Positions 8,479-17,760 of a stretch of 64,000 nt of DNA are shown here, one piece after another. The DNA is from Hyaloraphidium curvatum. Its lineage: Eukaryota > Monoblepharomycota > Hyaloraphidiomycetes > Hyaloraphidiales > Hyaloraphidiaceae. A program made the position numbers and the translations under genes. Position 1 is the stretch's first letter. Each line of letters begins with the position of its first letter. The notes under the pieces are model-generated. The model was not told the origin of the DNA, ran no database searches, and was given only the letters and a program-made list of their open reading frames with translations. The stretch covers positions 248,001 through 312,000 of the forward strand of contig JAIVFI010000034.1 in the NCBI GenBank assembly GCA_025558095.1, given 5' to 3'.

Positions 8479-10753
8479 CTATGCCTTCTGCGACGAGCCC
8501 TGGTTGGCGAGGAAGTAGGCGATCGCGACCACGATAATGGAACCGAGGATGATCGGTATCCGCAGCGAGTCGAAGGACGACTCGGACGAGGAGGACGGGG
8601 AAGCGGCTGACTTGGCGGAAACGGGAGGTTCTGTGATACAAGGCTAGTCAGAGGAAGCAATCTTCAAGCCGTGGCGGTGCCCCTCACCGCCCAGCGGAAG
8701 CTTGAGGATGTCCGCGCCGTTCTTGATCTCCGTTGCCGACGGCATCTTGCCCAGCCGCATGAGCTCCGACGCCTTGGTGACCACCGGGTCGCGGGCGAGC
8801 GACGCCACGGCAAGGATTTTCTCGCCGTTGGCGTAGTAGGCTTCGAAGCCCTCCTCGAGGTCGTCGGAGCGGACGATCACGTCCTGCTCAGGAGCAGTTA
8901 GCTGTCCCGTCCGCTGCGGACGAAAGCAGAAGAACCAACATCGAAGTGCAGTGCGTGCCCGCAGTACCGGAGGCTGCGGCCGTACTGAACCGACCAGAAG
9001 TACGGGATGTGCTCAAACTTCTCGTCGCCGGCCTCCCCGCTGACGCGCTTGGCGATGTTCCGCGCCGCAACCCTCGCCTGGTTCTGCGCGACCGACCAGT
9101 GCTCCACGCGGACCGTCTCCCCGGGGGTCATGTGGTACGGGTAGCGGGCAATATCGCCAAGGACGTAGATCGAATCGTCCGGCGACTTCATTGTGGCGTC
9201 GACGAGGATGCTCCCGTCGCGCTCGAGGGCAAGCCCGGAGGACTTGAGGAAGTCGGTCGCGCACTTGACACCGACCCCGAGAACGACCATGTCCGCCGGC
9301 AGGACCTCGCCCGACTTGAGGACCACGGAGCCGACCTTGGACGGGTCCTTCTCTGTGGGCAAGTTAGTTTGAGATCGACTGCAGCCGGACAAAGAAACCA
9401 ACCGCTGGGCTCGTAGCGGTCCGTTACGCTCTCCATCCGGAACTTGAGGCCGGCCTTCTCTCCGATCGCCTGGAAGGCGGAGCCAATCTTCTCGCCCAGC
9501 ACGCGCTCGAAGGGGACCTTTTCCATTCCCACAACGGTGATGTCGGCCTGCTTGGCGGCAATGGCGGCCATCTCCATGCCGATGAAGGAGGAACCGACAA
9601 TGACGATCTTGGGCTTGTAGTCCTCGGAGCCCGCAGCAGCCTTGGCCGCCTTCAGAGAGTCGTCGATGCCGGCCGAGTCCTGGATCCCGCGTAGCACGTG
9701 GATCTCCTTGAGGTCCGCACCAGGAACCGGGAGTGTCCGCGGCTGGCAAAGACGTTAGTTGGGGGCGCCGGATCAGCGGCTAAAAGCACGTACGTCGCCG
9801 CCAGTGGCGATGATCAAGTAGTCGTACGAGAGCTGCTCTCCGGTGCTGAGCTTCACCGACTTGGCCTTGGGGTCCACGGAGGTCGCCTCGGTGCCCAGAA
9901 GAAGATCAACGCCGAGGTCCTTGAAAAATTCCTCCTTGCGAAGCAGGACGGAATCCAGCGGCGGGTTCAGCGCCTTGGAGAGCTTCGGCCTGTCAACCGG
10001 CGAACGATGAGCGTCCCCATAACGGCCAACAGTCCGGATCAACTCACCGATCAATGGGCAGGTAGCCCTCCCTGCTGACCATCGTGATCGCCCCGGTGTA
10101 GCCCGCCTCTCTCAATCCTTCCACCGCCACTTCACCCGCAGCGCCACCGCCCAGGATCACGACCTTTTTCGCCGACGACGCGTCCCTCTTGCAGACCGTC
10201 GGCACCCTCCGGCCCTCCTTAACCTGGTCCTCGTCCGCCTCCACAAACACCTTGCCACCCTTCACCGTGACGGTGTACTTGTTCAGGGCATCCAGGCCGG
10301 GCGCGTCCTCGATGTCGCCCGTCTTCGCGCTGAAGCAGGCACCGTGCCACGGGCTGGAAGCGGGATCGCGCGGCGCCGGCCCCATCAGCGGGATCCCTCT
10401 TGGCGAATCGCGCCGGCAAAACGCACCACATAATGCGACCATCTTGGCTGAGCGTGCCCTTGACCAGCGGAGCCTTGTAGTGCGCTGAGGACGCGCCGGA
10501 GCGCGAGTGAGACTTGCCCCTTGACTCACGACACGCGGCGGAGACCCACTGCAGAGGTGCGAGGTCGCAAAGTACTCGTCCCCGACGCGCGACAGCAGCG
10601 CCTTGCCGGCCCCGACCTTGACTTCCTTCCTGGAAACGCCAATCGCGCGCTGGTGAGCGGCGGGCACCGGCGGGAGGCAGTGCGGTGCGGGGCCCACATC
10701 TCGCCCGGCTTGAGCTCGCCGACGGCGGCGGCTTCCACGCTGATCTTGCCCAT
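8479..10753 (-). CDS. Rieske/AIF-like NAD(P)H-dependent flavoprotein (AIFM3 type) with tail anchor
   Basis: Nine exons (10753-10698, 10629-10550, 10484-10427, 10353-10048, 9989-9794, 9742-9403, 9352-8940, 8883-8688, 8630-8479), all joined in frame across 50-73-nt introns, encode 598 residues, close to animal AIFM3. The N-terminal ~110 residues are a Rieske [2Fe-2S] domain with ligand pairs Cys-Thr-His and Cys-Pro-Trp-His-Gly; each Cys motif is completed by splicing. Next come an FAD Rossmann motif (Gly-Gly-Gly-Ala-Ala-Gly) and an NAD motif (Val-Gly-Ser-Ser-Phe-Ile-Gly), then the AIF C-terminal domain with Phe-Asp-Asp-Val-Ile-Val. The last exon adds a Ser-rich linker and one hydrophobic helix followed by a short polar tail, which looks like a tail anchor. 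If the final intron is kept, translation ends at 8644 without the anchor. Likely redox role at a membrane; partner unknown. Confidence 0.85.
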
Positions 10754-10890
10754 TGCTGCTGCCTCGCGATGGCGATGAGGAACGGAGAGGTTGAAAGTCG
10801 GGAAGCCGCGCCACGGAGTTGGGCGATCAATCGGGGATCGGCCACGCCGTCGGCGGGCCGGCGGCCGGCAGGAGGCGTTTTCAGCGTCGG

Positions 10891-12228
10891 CTACAACATC
10901 CGTCCCGCTATTCCACGGCTTCTCGCAGCCAAGATCTTCCGCGCAACCTCGACATTCGCCGCCAGCACGACAGCCCGCGTCTCTCTCGCAGCCGCTTCCC
11001 TTTCCCCGGCCCCTTCCCCTCTCAATACGCTGAGCATCGCACTGGGCAGCGTCGTTGGTCCAGGCACAGACCCCTGCTCCCATTTTGCAGCGTCGTCGTA
11101 GATCCACAACCCCCGCCGATCAAGGTAGTTGTACGAGTCCAAGGCCCGGCTTTCGAGCAGCAACGGCGTCCCCACATGCAGTGCTGTGGTCACCGAGCTC
11201 GACGATTGTTCTGCGACGTATCTCGGGTGCGCAAAGGCCGTGATGATCGCCCGGCACCGGGCGAGCAGCGAAAAGAATTCTGTAAATGGCAGATCCTCCA
11301 CGGCTCGTACCGGCAGGTCCTCGGGGATCTGAGCAAGATCGTTCTGCGCCGTGCGCTGCCGCGTTCCTATCAGGAGGAGGGATTCGTTTAGGATGCGGAG
11401 CATGGAGTGCACCGAGGGATGGCGGAGAGCGAGGAAAAGGAGTCCGTAGTGACGGCGCGACTTTTCGGGCTTCCCCTGCACGCAAAGATGCTCCCGTTTG
11501 GTCACCGCAGCCGTTGGTGGCGACGCCGCGGGAATGTTGACCACCACGGAGATCGGCGGCGGCTCGAAGCCAGCATGCTCCCTGACGGTAGCCGCAAGCG
11601 CCCGGGCGACATGCGGGCCAGACGCCAACAGCACCGCTCTACCCCTCCGAGCTGCATCCCACACGGGGTGAGTCCGCGGGACGTGTTGCGGCAGTAAATA
11701 GGGCTGATGAACCATCAGAAGAAGAAGCGGGCCATCCGCGGCCAGCGACGCATTCAGGAGCGCCGCGTACGTGACTCTATAGTCGTCCACGGCCTCTGGA
11801 AAGGTGGCCAGCGCGACCACGTCGGCTGACGCCACTTCGGGCACCACTTCGGAGCCGAAGCTTCGCACATGAAAGCCCGCCACCGCACCGGCCGGATCCC
11901 AGTTGTGCTTGCGGCCGAAGTGAAGAGCGGTTTCGCAGCCCGCGTAAGACAACGCCAGGGCGATTGCGGCGGCCATGCTCGCGTGATAGGGCGCGTCCTG
12001 CACGACGGCACAGCGCTTCGCGGGGGCTGGCCGAGGTGGTTCCGGCGGAGGTGTCGGTGGATCCCCCGGGTACCGCGGGAACGAGAGCCCCGCGGCAACA
12101 AAAACGGCTGCGATGACTCGCCACGGCGCCCGGAACCTCAAGGGCATCCCGGTTGGGGGATAGGGGATATTGCCGCCGCGGCCGCTCGCCGCCGGCGAAC
12201 GGCCACTGTTCGGGATCGGCCGGTGCAT
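10891..12228 (-). CDS. Membrane-anchored glycosyltransferase-like protein
   Basis: A single exon encodes 445 residues from the ATG at 12228 (alternative ATG at 12147 directly before the membrane segment). A short basic N-terminus, one hydrophobic helix of about 15 residues and a Pro-rich stem give the type II topology usual for Golgi or ER glycosyltransferases. The lumenal part reads as two alpha/beta halves with Val-Val-Gln-Asp, Pro-Leu-Leu-Leu-Leu-Met-Val-His and Leu-Leu-Leu-Ile-Gly-Thr-Arg strands, and a late His-Val-Gly-Thr-Pro-Leu-Leu-Leu-Glu-Ser stretch resembling the nucleotide-sugar region of GT-B enzymes. I cannot assign a GT family. It is divergent from the cysteinyl-tRNA synthetase gene and 137 bp from the flavoprotein start. 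Confidence 0.5.
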   Translation of the reverse strand: MHRPIPNSGRSPAASGRGGNIPYPPTGMPLRFRAPWRVIAAVFVAAGLSFPRYPGDPPTPPPEPPRPAPAKRCAVVQDAPYHASMAAAIALALSYAGCETALHFGRKHNWDPAGAVAGFHVRSFGSEVVPEVASADVVALATFPEAVDDYRVTYAALLNASLAADGPLLLLMVHQPYLLPQHVPRTHPVWDAARRGRAVLLASGPHVARALAATVREHAGFEPPPISVVVNIPAASPPTAAVTKREHLCVQGKPEKSRRHYGLLFLALRHPSVHSMLRILNESLLLIGTRQRTAQNDLAQIPEDLPVRAVEDLPFTEFFSLLARCRAIITAFAHPRYVAEQSSSSVTTALHVGTPLLLESRALDSYNYLDRRGLWIYDDAAKWEQGSVPGPTTLPSAMLSVLRGEGAGEREAAARETRAVVLAANVEVARKILAARSRGIAGRML

Positions 12229-12550
12229 CACATCGCACCTTGCAACTACGAACGGATGATGGATTGAGATGATGCAGCCTACGAAATTGAAAGAGCTGAG
12301 GCGGTGATGGGGTGTCCGGCGGAAGGAAGGCGGGAGAAAGAAGTGCCAAGCGTCGCTGGCGGAGCCATCCTTGGATGAATCTTCCACGCAGCTTCTGATG
12401 CTTGTACAAGGCTTCCTTGGCTCGCCGAGACGAGCATCTTGGGCTCCCCTTGGGATGGCGTCAGTCCGTGGCCATCTTTGCTGGAGTCAGCTTTTCTGCC
12501 CGCTCCACACCAACCCTGCCACCGCCCTCCGCCGCCATGCGCGGCCTCTG
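12229..12550. promoter_or_regulatory. Divergent promoter region
   Basis: The 322 bases lie between the start codons of the glycosyltransferase-like gene (minus) and the cysteinyl-tRNA synthetase gene (plus), and must hold both promoters. I recognise no specific operator. Confidence 0.4.
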
Positions 12551-13774
12551 ATGCGGCTCGAGCGCGTCCTGCGCCGACTGCCGCGGCTCCCGCCCGCCCT
12601 CACCCCCGCGCGCCGCCACTCGACCGCGCCGCCGCGCGCGCGCCCGCCCGCGATGTCCGCCGCGCTGCAGCAGCCGCCGTGGCTCCGGCCCGAGCCGACA
12701 ACGCCGCTACCGCCGCTCAAGGTGCTCAACTCGCTGACGCGCCAGAAGGACGACTTTGTGCCGCTCGACGGCAAGCGCGTCAAGTGGTACTCGTGCGGCC
12801 CCACAGTCTACGACGCCTCGCACATGGGCCACGCCAGGTGGGCGGCTTTGCGGGCGCTTCTTGCTCCATAGGTGCCAATTGCGCGCCCACGACAGGTCCT
12901 ACATCACCTTCGACATCATCCGGCGGATCCTGGCTGACTACTTCTCGTTCGACATCCTCTACGTGATGAACATCACCGATATCGACGACAAGATCATCGT
13001 CCGGGCGCGGCACAACTACCTTTTCGAGGAGTTTCGGGACGCGAACCCGACCGTCACGGCCGAGGTCGCCGGCGAGGCCAGGAAGGCGTGGGACGCGTTC
13101 GTCGCCAAGAACTTTGGCGGCAAGCCCTGGGACGAGGTCGTCAAGGCAAAGACCGCGGGCACTGTGTCAGAGGACCCCAAATTTGAGATTCGCTATGGTG
13201 CTGCGGTGGGTTTGCGTCGTCCTCTTGGCCCGGATCCGTGCCTGACTAGGTCCCGCAGTCCAACACCCTCTCGCTCCTCGAGTCGACTGCCGTCGGCTCT
13301 CCTTCCGCGGAATTCTTCTCCTCCTCCGCTCTCCGTGACGTCCTCGCCCCCTACCTCGACTCGTTGAAGGGCTCCACCGTCTCGGATCCCGCCGTTTTCC
13401 GGCGCCTCGCCGCCCACTGGGAGCGCGAGTTCCTCGTCGACATGCGCGCGCTGAACGTACGGCCGCCGGACCTCATGACCCGCGTCTCGGAGTACGTCCC
13501 CGAGATCGTCACCTTTGTGCAGCGGATCGTGGCCAACGGTTTCGGCTACGAGTCGGGCGGCTCGGTGTACTTTGACACGCTGGCCTTTGACCGGCATCCG
13601 GACCACACCTACGCCAAGCTGGAGCCCTGGTCCGCCGGCAACATGAAGCTGGTGGAGGAGGGTGAGGGTGACCTTTCCCTGGGCCTCTCAGAGAAGAAGT
13701 CTCCCGCGGACTTTGCCCTCTGGAAGGCGTCTAAGCCCGGGGAACCCGCGTGGGAATCGCCGTGGGGCCAGGGC

Positions 13775-13807
<33 letters not shown>

Positions 13808-15487
13808 GCCTACGAGACCCTCGGCGAGACTATGGACGTGCACAGCGGCGGCGTGGACCTGAAATTCCCGCACCACGACAACGAGATCGCGCAGAGCGAG
13901 GTGCGTGCATTCTCCGCGGGGTGGTGGGCGAACGAGGCAGCGGGACGCGGGCGCCAGCGATTCCACGCGGCGCAGCTTATCAAGCTCCTCGGAGATTCGG
14001 CTCGGCGGGACGCCGGCCGGTCGGTCCGGGGAACGGGCCTTCTCTGCCCGGCTTCCGGGAGTTGGGAGGCGGGTTCGTTGTGGTCCGAAGATCTGATTAT
14101 TCTTGGGAACCGGGGCGGGAACGGTGTTTTTGGCGGCGAGTTCGTGGTCACTAACTGCGTTTCGACCTTCCCACGGCAACGGCAGGCTTGCTTCAAGTGC
14201 CGGCAATGGACCAACTACTTCCTTCACGCCGGTCACCTGCACATCGACGGGCAGAAGATGTCCAAATCGCTCAAGAATTTTGTCACGATCCGGGACGCCC
14301 TCGCGACCTACTCTGCACGGCAGATCCGGCTCATGTTCCTGCTCCATTCTTGGCATGCGGTCCTGGATTACAAGGAGGACAGCATGCGGGAGGCCATTTC
14401 GGTCGAGACGACGATCGGGGTCGGTTCGCTGCCGGTGCACCGGCGGTACTTGCACTGAGCTCCTGCAACAGAAGTTCTTCCTGAACGCGCGGGCGCTCAT
14501 CGCCGAGCAGCGCCATCTGGAAGCCAGCACCGATTCGACCGGCTCGCACAATCACCGCGAGCCCGAGCGCAAGCTCATCGACCTGCTCGCCTCGGCGCAG
14601 GACCGCGTGCACGCCGCCCTGTGCGACAACATCGACACGCCGACCGCCTTTGGCGCCCTCCTGGACCTGGTCGGCGGTGCCAACGTGTACATGACCGCCA
14701 AATCCAAGGGCGGCGCGCGGCCCAACGCCGAGGTGCTGGAAAAGGTGGCAGGTTACGTGACGCGGATGGTCCGAATCTTTGGCTGCGTGCCGGACGACGT
14801 GGACCAGCCCATCGGATGGGACGCCGCAGCGGAGAAGGCGGGACAGGACGTGATGCCGTACCTGAGGGTGCTCAGCGGGTTCCGGGACGGAGTGAGGGAG
14901 ATGGCGAGGAGCAAGAAGCGTGAGTTGGGAAACGTGCGCCGTTTGCCATTGATCCTGAGCTTCGTCTCCTTGGACAGCCCACTCCGATTTCCTCGCGCTC
15001 TCGGACAAGCTGCGCGACGAAGTGTTACCCCCGCTCGGCGTCGTGGTGGACGACCGTGAGGACGGCACGGCGCTCGTCAAGCTCGTCGACCCCGAGACGA
15101 TCGCCAAGGAACGGGAGGACAAGGCCCGCGCGCAGGCCGAGAAGCAGCGCAAAGCCGACGAGATCAAGGCGCGGGAGGCGGAGAAGAAGGCGGCGAAGCT
15201 CGCCAAGGGCGAGAAGAAGCCGCAGGGGCTGTTCACGGATGCCGAATCCGCGAGCCTCTACAGCAAGTGGGACGAGAGGGTGGGTCTTCCATTAGCGAAC
15301 CCACCAGGACAATCTAATCGCAATTGCGCAGGGCATTCCCACGCACGACGCTGCCGGCGAGGAGCTGTCCAAGTCGAAGCGAAAGAACCTGACCAAGGAG
15401 TTTGAGCTGCAGGTGAAGCTCCACGAGGAATGGAAGGCGTGGAAGCGGGAGCAGGACGGCGGGAACGTGCAGGTCAACGGCAGTTGA
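12551..15487 (+). CDS. Cysteinyl-tRNA synthetase, probable dual cytosol/mitochondrion
   Basis: Seven exons (12551-12837, 12896-13205, 13259-13900, 14186-14419, 14472-14919, 14978-15279, 15332-15487) encode 792 residues of a class I synthetase charging tRNA-Cys. Seen are the HIGH-equivalent (Ser-His-Met-Gly-His-Ala, completed across intron 1), the zinc-site Cys in the first catalytic segment, the [10 protein letters not shown] stretch, and the KMSKS loop (Lys-Met-Ser-Lys-Ser-Leu). A Lys/Glu-rich helix precedes the C-terminal Gly-Ile-Pro-Thr-His-Asp motif typical of eukaryotic CysRS. From the ATG at 12551 the first ~25 residues are Arg/Leu-rich without acidic residues, like a mitochondrial presequence; an in-frame ATG at 12653 would give a cytosolic form. 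Intron 3 (13901-14185) is 285 nt, far longer than the others, and stays open in frame. Confidence 0.92.
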
Positions 15488-15652
15488 ACTTGTAGCTGTC
15501 GTTGGACACGCAAGATATGCTGCTTGTGCTCCTGCGATGCGGTCATCGCGGATGGACACTTGCTTCGGGGATCTGGGACGGACGCCCGGCCGCCGACATC
15601 AATGAACATCACACCGAGGTTGCTCCGACGCGAATCCCACCTTTTGCGGTCA

Positions 15653-16783
15653 ATGTCAACCGGCAGAGCGAAGCCGGTGGTCCTCCTCACGCGTACCCTC
15701 ACGCCTAACGCGCAAAAGAAGCTTGAATCGGACCAGAGCGTCGCCCTTGTGCAGAGCGGCTCGAAAGATGCCATGCCCCGGGAGACCCTGCTGAAGATGC
15801 TCCGGGAGCACAAGCCGGACGGACTCCTCTGCATGCTCACGGACAAAATCGATGGCGAGGTCCTCGACGCGGCAGGCTTGTTGAAGGTCGTCTCGACTGT
15901 GAGCGTCGGATACGACCACATCGTGACGTCGGTGGGAGACGTGTCACCACTATGTGTCTGCGCAAGCTCACTGCATCATCGTCTTTAGGATCTCGTGGCG
16001 CGGCGCATTCGCCTGGGCAACACGCCGGGAGTGCTCACCGACGCGACAGCGGATTTGACGGTTCTTCTTCTTCTCGCTGTCTCCCGCCGATTCCTTACCT
16101 CAGCCCGCGCTCTTTACGACGGTCAGTGGGGTGCCTGGGACCTGCAATGGAATCTTGGAACAGGGCTCGCGGGGAAAACCGTCGGCATCGTCGGCTTGGG
16201 AGCGATCGGAACGGCCGTCTGCCAGCGGCTTCGTCCCTTCATCGGCTCTGCTGCACGGATCCTGTACACCGGTCCTAGTCGCAAACCCGACGCAGAAGCG
16301 GCTGTCCCCGGTGGCGCTCAGTACTTTGCGGACCTTGACGAAATGCTGCCGGAGGCGGACATTGTGATCGTCCTCTGCTCCCTCAATTCCTCAACAAAGG
16401 ATTTGTTCACGTACGATCGTTTCGCTCTGATGAAGCCGGATGCTCTTTTCGTGAACAGCGCCAGGGGAGGGATCGTGAAGCAGGCGGATCTCGTGCGGGC
16501 ATTGGAGGAAGGCATGCTCGGTGGCGTGGGTTTGGACGTCATGGTGCCGGAGCCGCTCCCAAAGGACGATCCGTTGACGAAGTTCGATCGCGTCACTCTT
16601 TTGCCGCACATCGGCAGTGGAACAATTGGTGGGTTGGGAAAGATATGAGTGAGATATCAATGCTGACCCAAGACGTCCCCAATACCAGAAACTCGGGAGG
16701 CAATGGCAAACCTCGCGGTGGAGAACGTGATCGCTGGCGTTCACGGGCGCCTTATGAAGGCCGAGGTGAAGCTTTTTCAGTAG
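15653..16783 (+). CDS. D-2-hydroxyacid dehydrogenase (glyoxylate/hydroxypyruvate reductase type)
   Basis: Three exons (15653-15922, 15989-16628, 16689-16783) encode 334 residues, the usual family length. The Rossmann motif Gly-Leu-Gly-Ala-Ile-Gly follows a Thr-Val-Gly-Ile-Val strand near residue 150. The catalytic trio is visible: Arg in Asn-Ser-Ala-Arg-Gly-Gly, Glu in the Val-Pro-Glu-Pro-Leu segment, and His in Leu-Leu-Pro-His-Ile-Gly-Ser. The last intron falls just after the catalytic His and the final exon gives the usual Thr-Arg-Glu-Ala-Met-Ala-Asn-Leu-Ala helix. An upstream in-frame ATG at 15602 would add 17 basic residues and could target mitochondria. Substrate (glyoxylate, hydroxypyruvate or another 2-keto acid) is inferred from family only. 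The next gene starts 26 bp after this stop. Confidence 0.87.
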
Positions 16784-16809
16784 AGCGAGTGATCACCCCC
16801 TCCGGAAAG

Positions 16810-17661
16810 ATGTTCAACAGAGATGCCCACGAAGCGAATCGTCTCGCCTGGAACGAGGCCACCAAAGCGCACAACAGCCACAAGAAGAGCCAGGCCGAGT
16901 TTCTACGAAATGGCGGCTCCACCCTCTTCCCCGAGGAAATCCGTTTGCTGGGGGACGTCCGCGGAAAGCGGCTGCTCCACCTGCAGGCAAACTCTGGCCA
17001 GGACACGCTCAGCATTGCCAGCCAGCTGGGAGCTATTGTCACAGGCGTGGACATCTCCGACGAAGCCATTGCATTCGCGCGCGACCTGGCACGCGATTCC
17101 GGCATAGGCGCGACATTCGAGCGCGCCGATGTTTACGACTGGTTGTCGGCCAACAAGGATGCTTTTGACGTGGTGTTCAGCTCCTACGGGGCCATACCAT
17201 GGTTATCCGATCTCCGGCTATGGGCGCGCGGTATCGCGAGCTCTCTGGGTCCAGGAGGCCGGTTCATCTTGGTAGAGTTCCATCCGTACCTGCAGACCCT
17301 CGACGATGACGGAGAACGAGTGGTCGGGGACTATTCTGGAGGGATGCAGTCGTTCGATGAGGGCATCGGCGACTACGTCGCTTGGGCTGGCAAGGCGCTT
17401 GCTCCTTCAGGGTACCTGGACGGCGTCGTCGATTTCCGGAACCCGCATCCGGGCTACGAGTTCAATAACGGCCTGGCGGACGTGATCGGATCGTTGCTTG
17501 GTGCAGGGCTCTCCCTCGATCACTTTGAGGAGTACTCGTTCGCGAACGGGTTCCCGGCGTTCCGGGGCACCGTCGAGATCGCTCCGGGACGGTTCGCGCC
17601 GGCCGAGGGAAAGCCTCGCATTCCGATGATGTACAGCGTAGTTGCTCGGAAACTTGCTTAA
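16810..17661 (+). CDS. Class I SAM-dependent methyltransferase
   Basis: One exon encodes 283 residues. SAM motif I is in the unusual form Leu-His-Leu-Gln-Ala-Asn-Ser-Gly-Gln-Asp around residue 58, followed by an acidic residue after the next strand (Thr-Gly-Val-Asp-Ile-Ser), and by Phe-Asp-Val-Val-Phe-Ser in motif IV. This Leu-Gln-x-Asn-x-Gly-Gln-Asp version is known from small-molecule or UbiE-like methyltransferases of bacteria and fungi. The C-terminal third is typical and ends in Met-Met-Tyr-Ser-Val-Val-Ala-Arg-Lys. No intron was needed. The start is 26 bp after the preceding stop, so its promoter must overlap the dehydrogenase gene. The acceptor molecule is unknown. Confidence 0.8.
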   Translation: MFNRDAHEANRLAWNEATKAHNSHKKSQAEFLRNGGSTLFPEEIRLLGDVRGKRLLHLQANSGQDTLSIASQLGAIVTGVDISDEAIAFARDLARDSGIGATFERADVYDWLSANKDAFDVVFSSYGAIPWLSDLRLWARGIASSLGPGGRFILVEFHPYLQTLDDDGERVVGDYSGGMQSFDEGIGDYVAWAGKALAPSGYLDGVVDFRNPHPGYEFNNGLADVIGSLLGAGLSLDHFEEYSFANGFPAFRGTVEIAPGRFAPAEGKPRIPMMYSVVARKLA

Positions 17662-17760
17662 ACTTTTGCCAAAAGAACGTGCAGCACCAGATTCGTGTCG
17701 GCCGCCTGAGCGCCGGAAACGCATGTTTGATCGTGTTGTGGCGCTCGATCACGCGACGTC

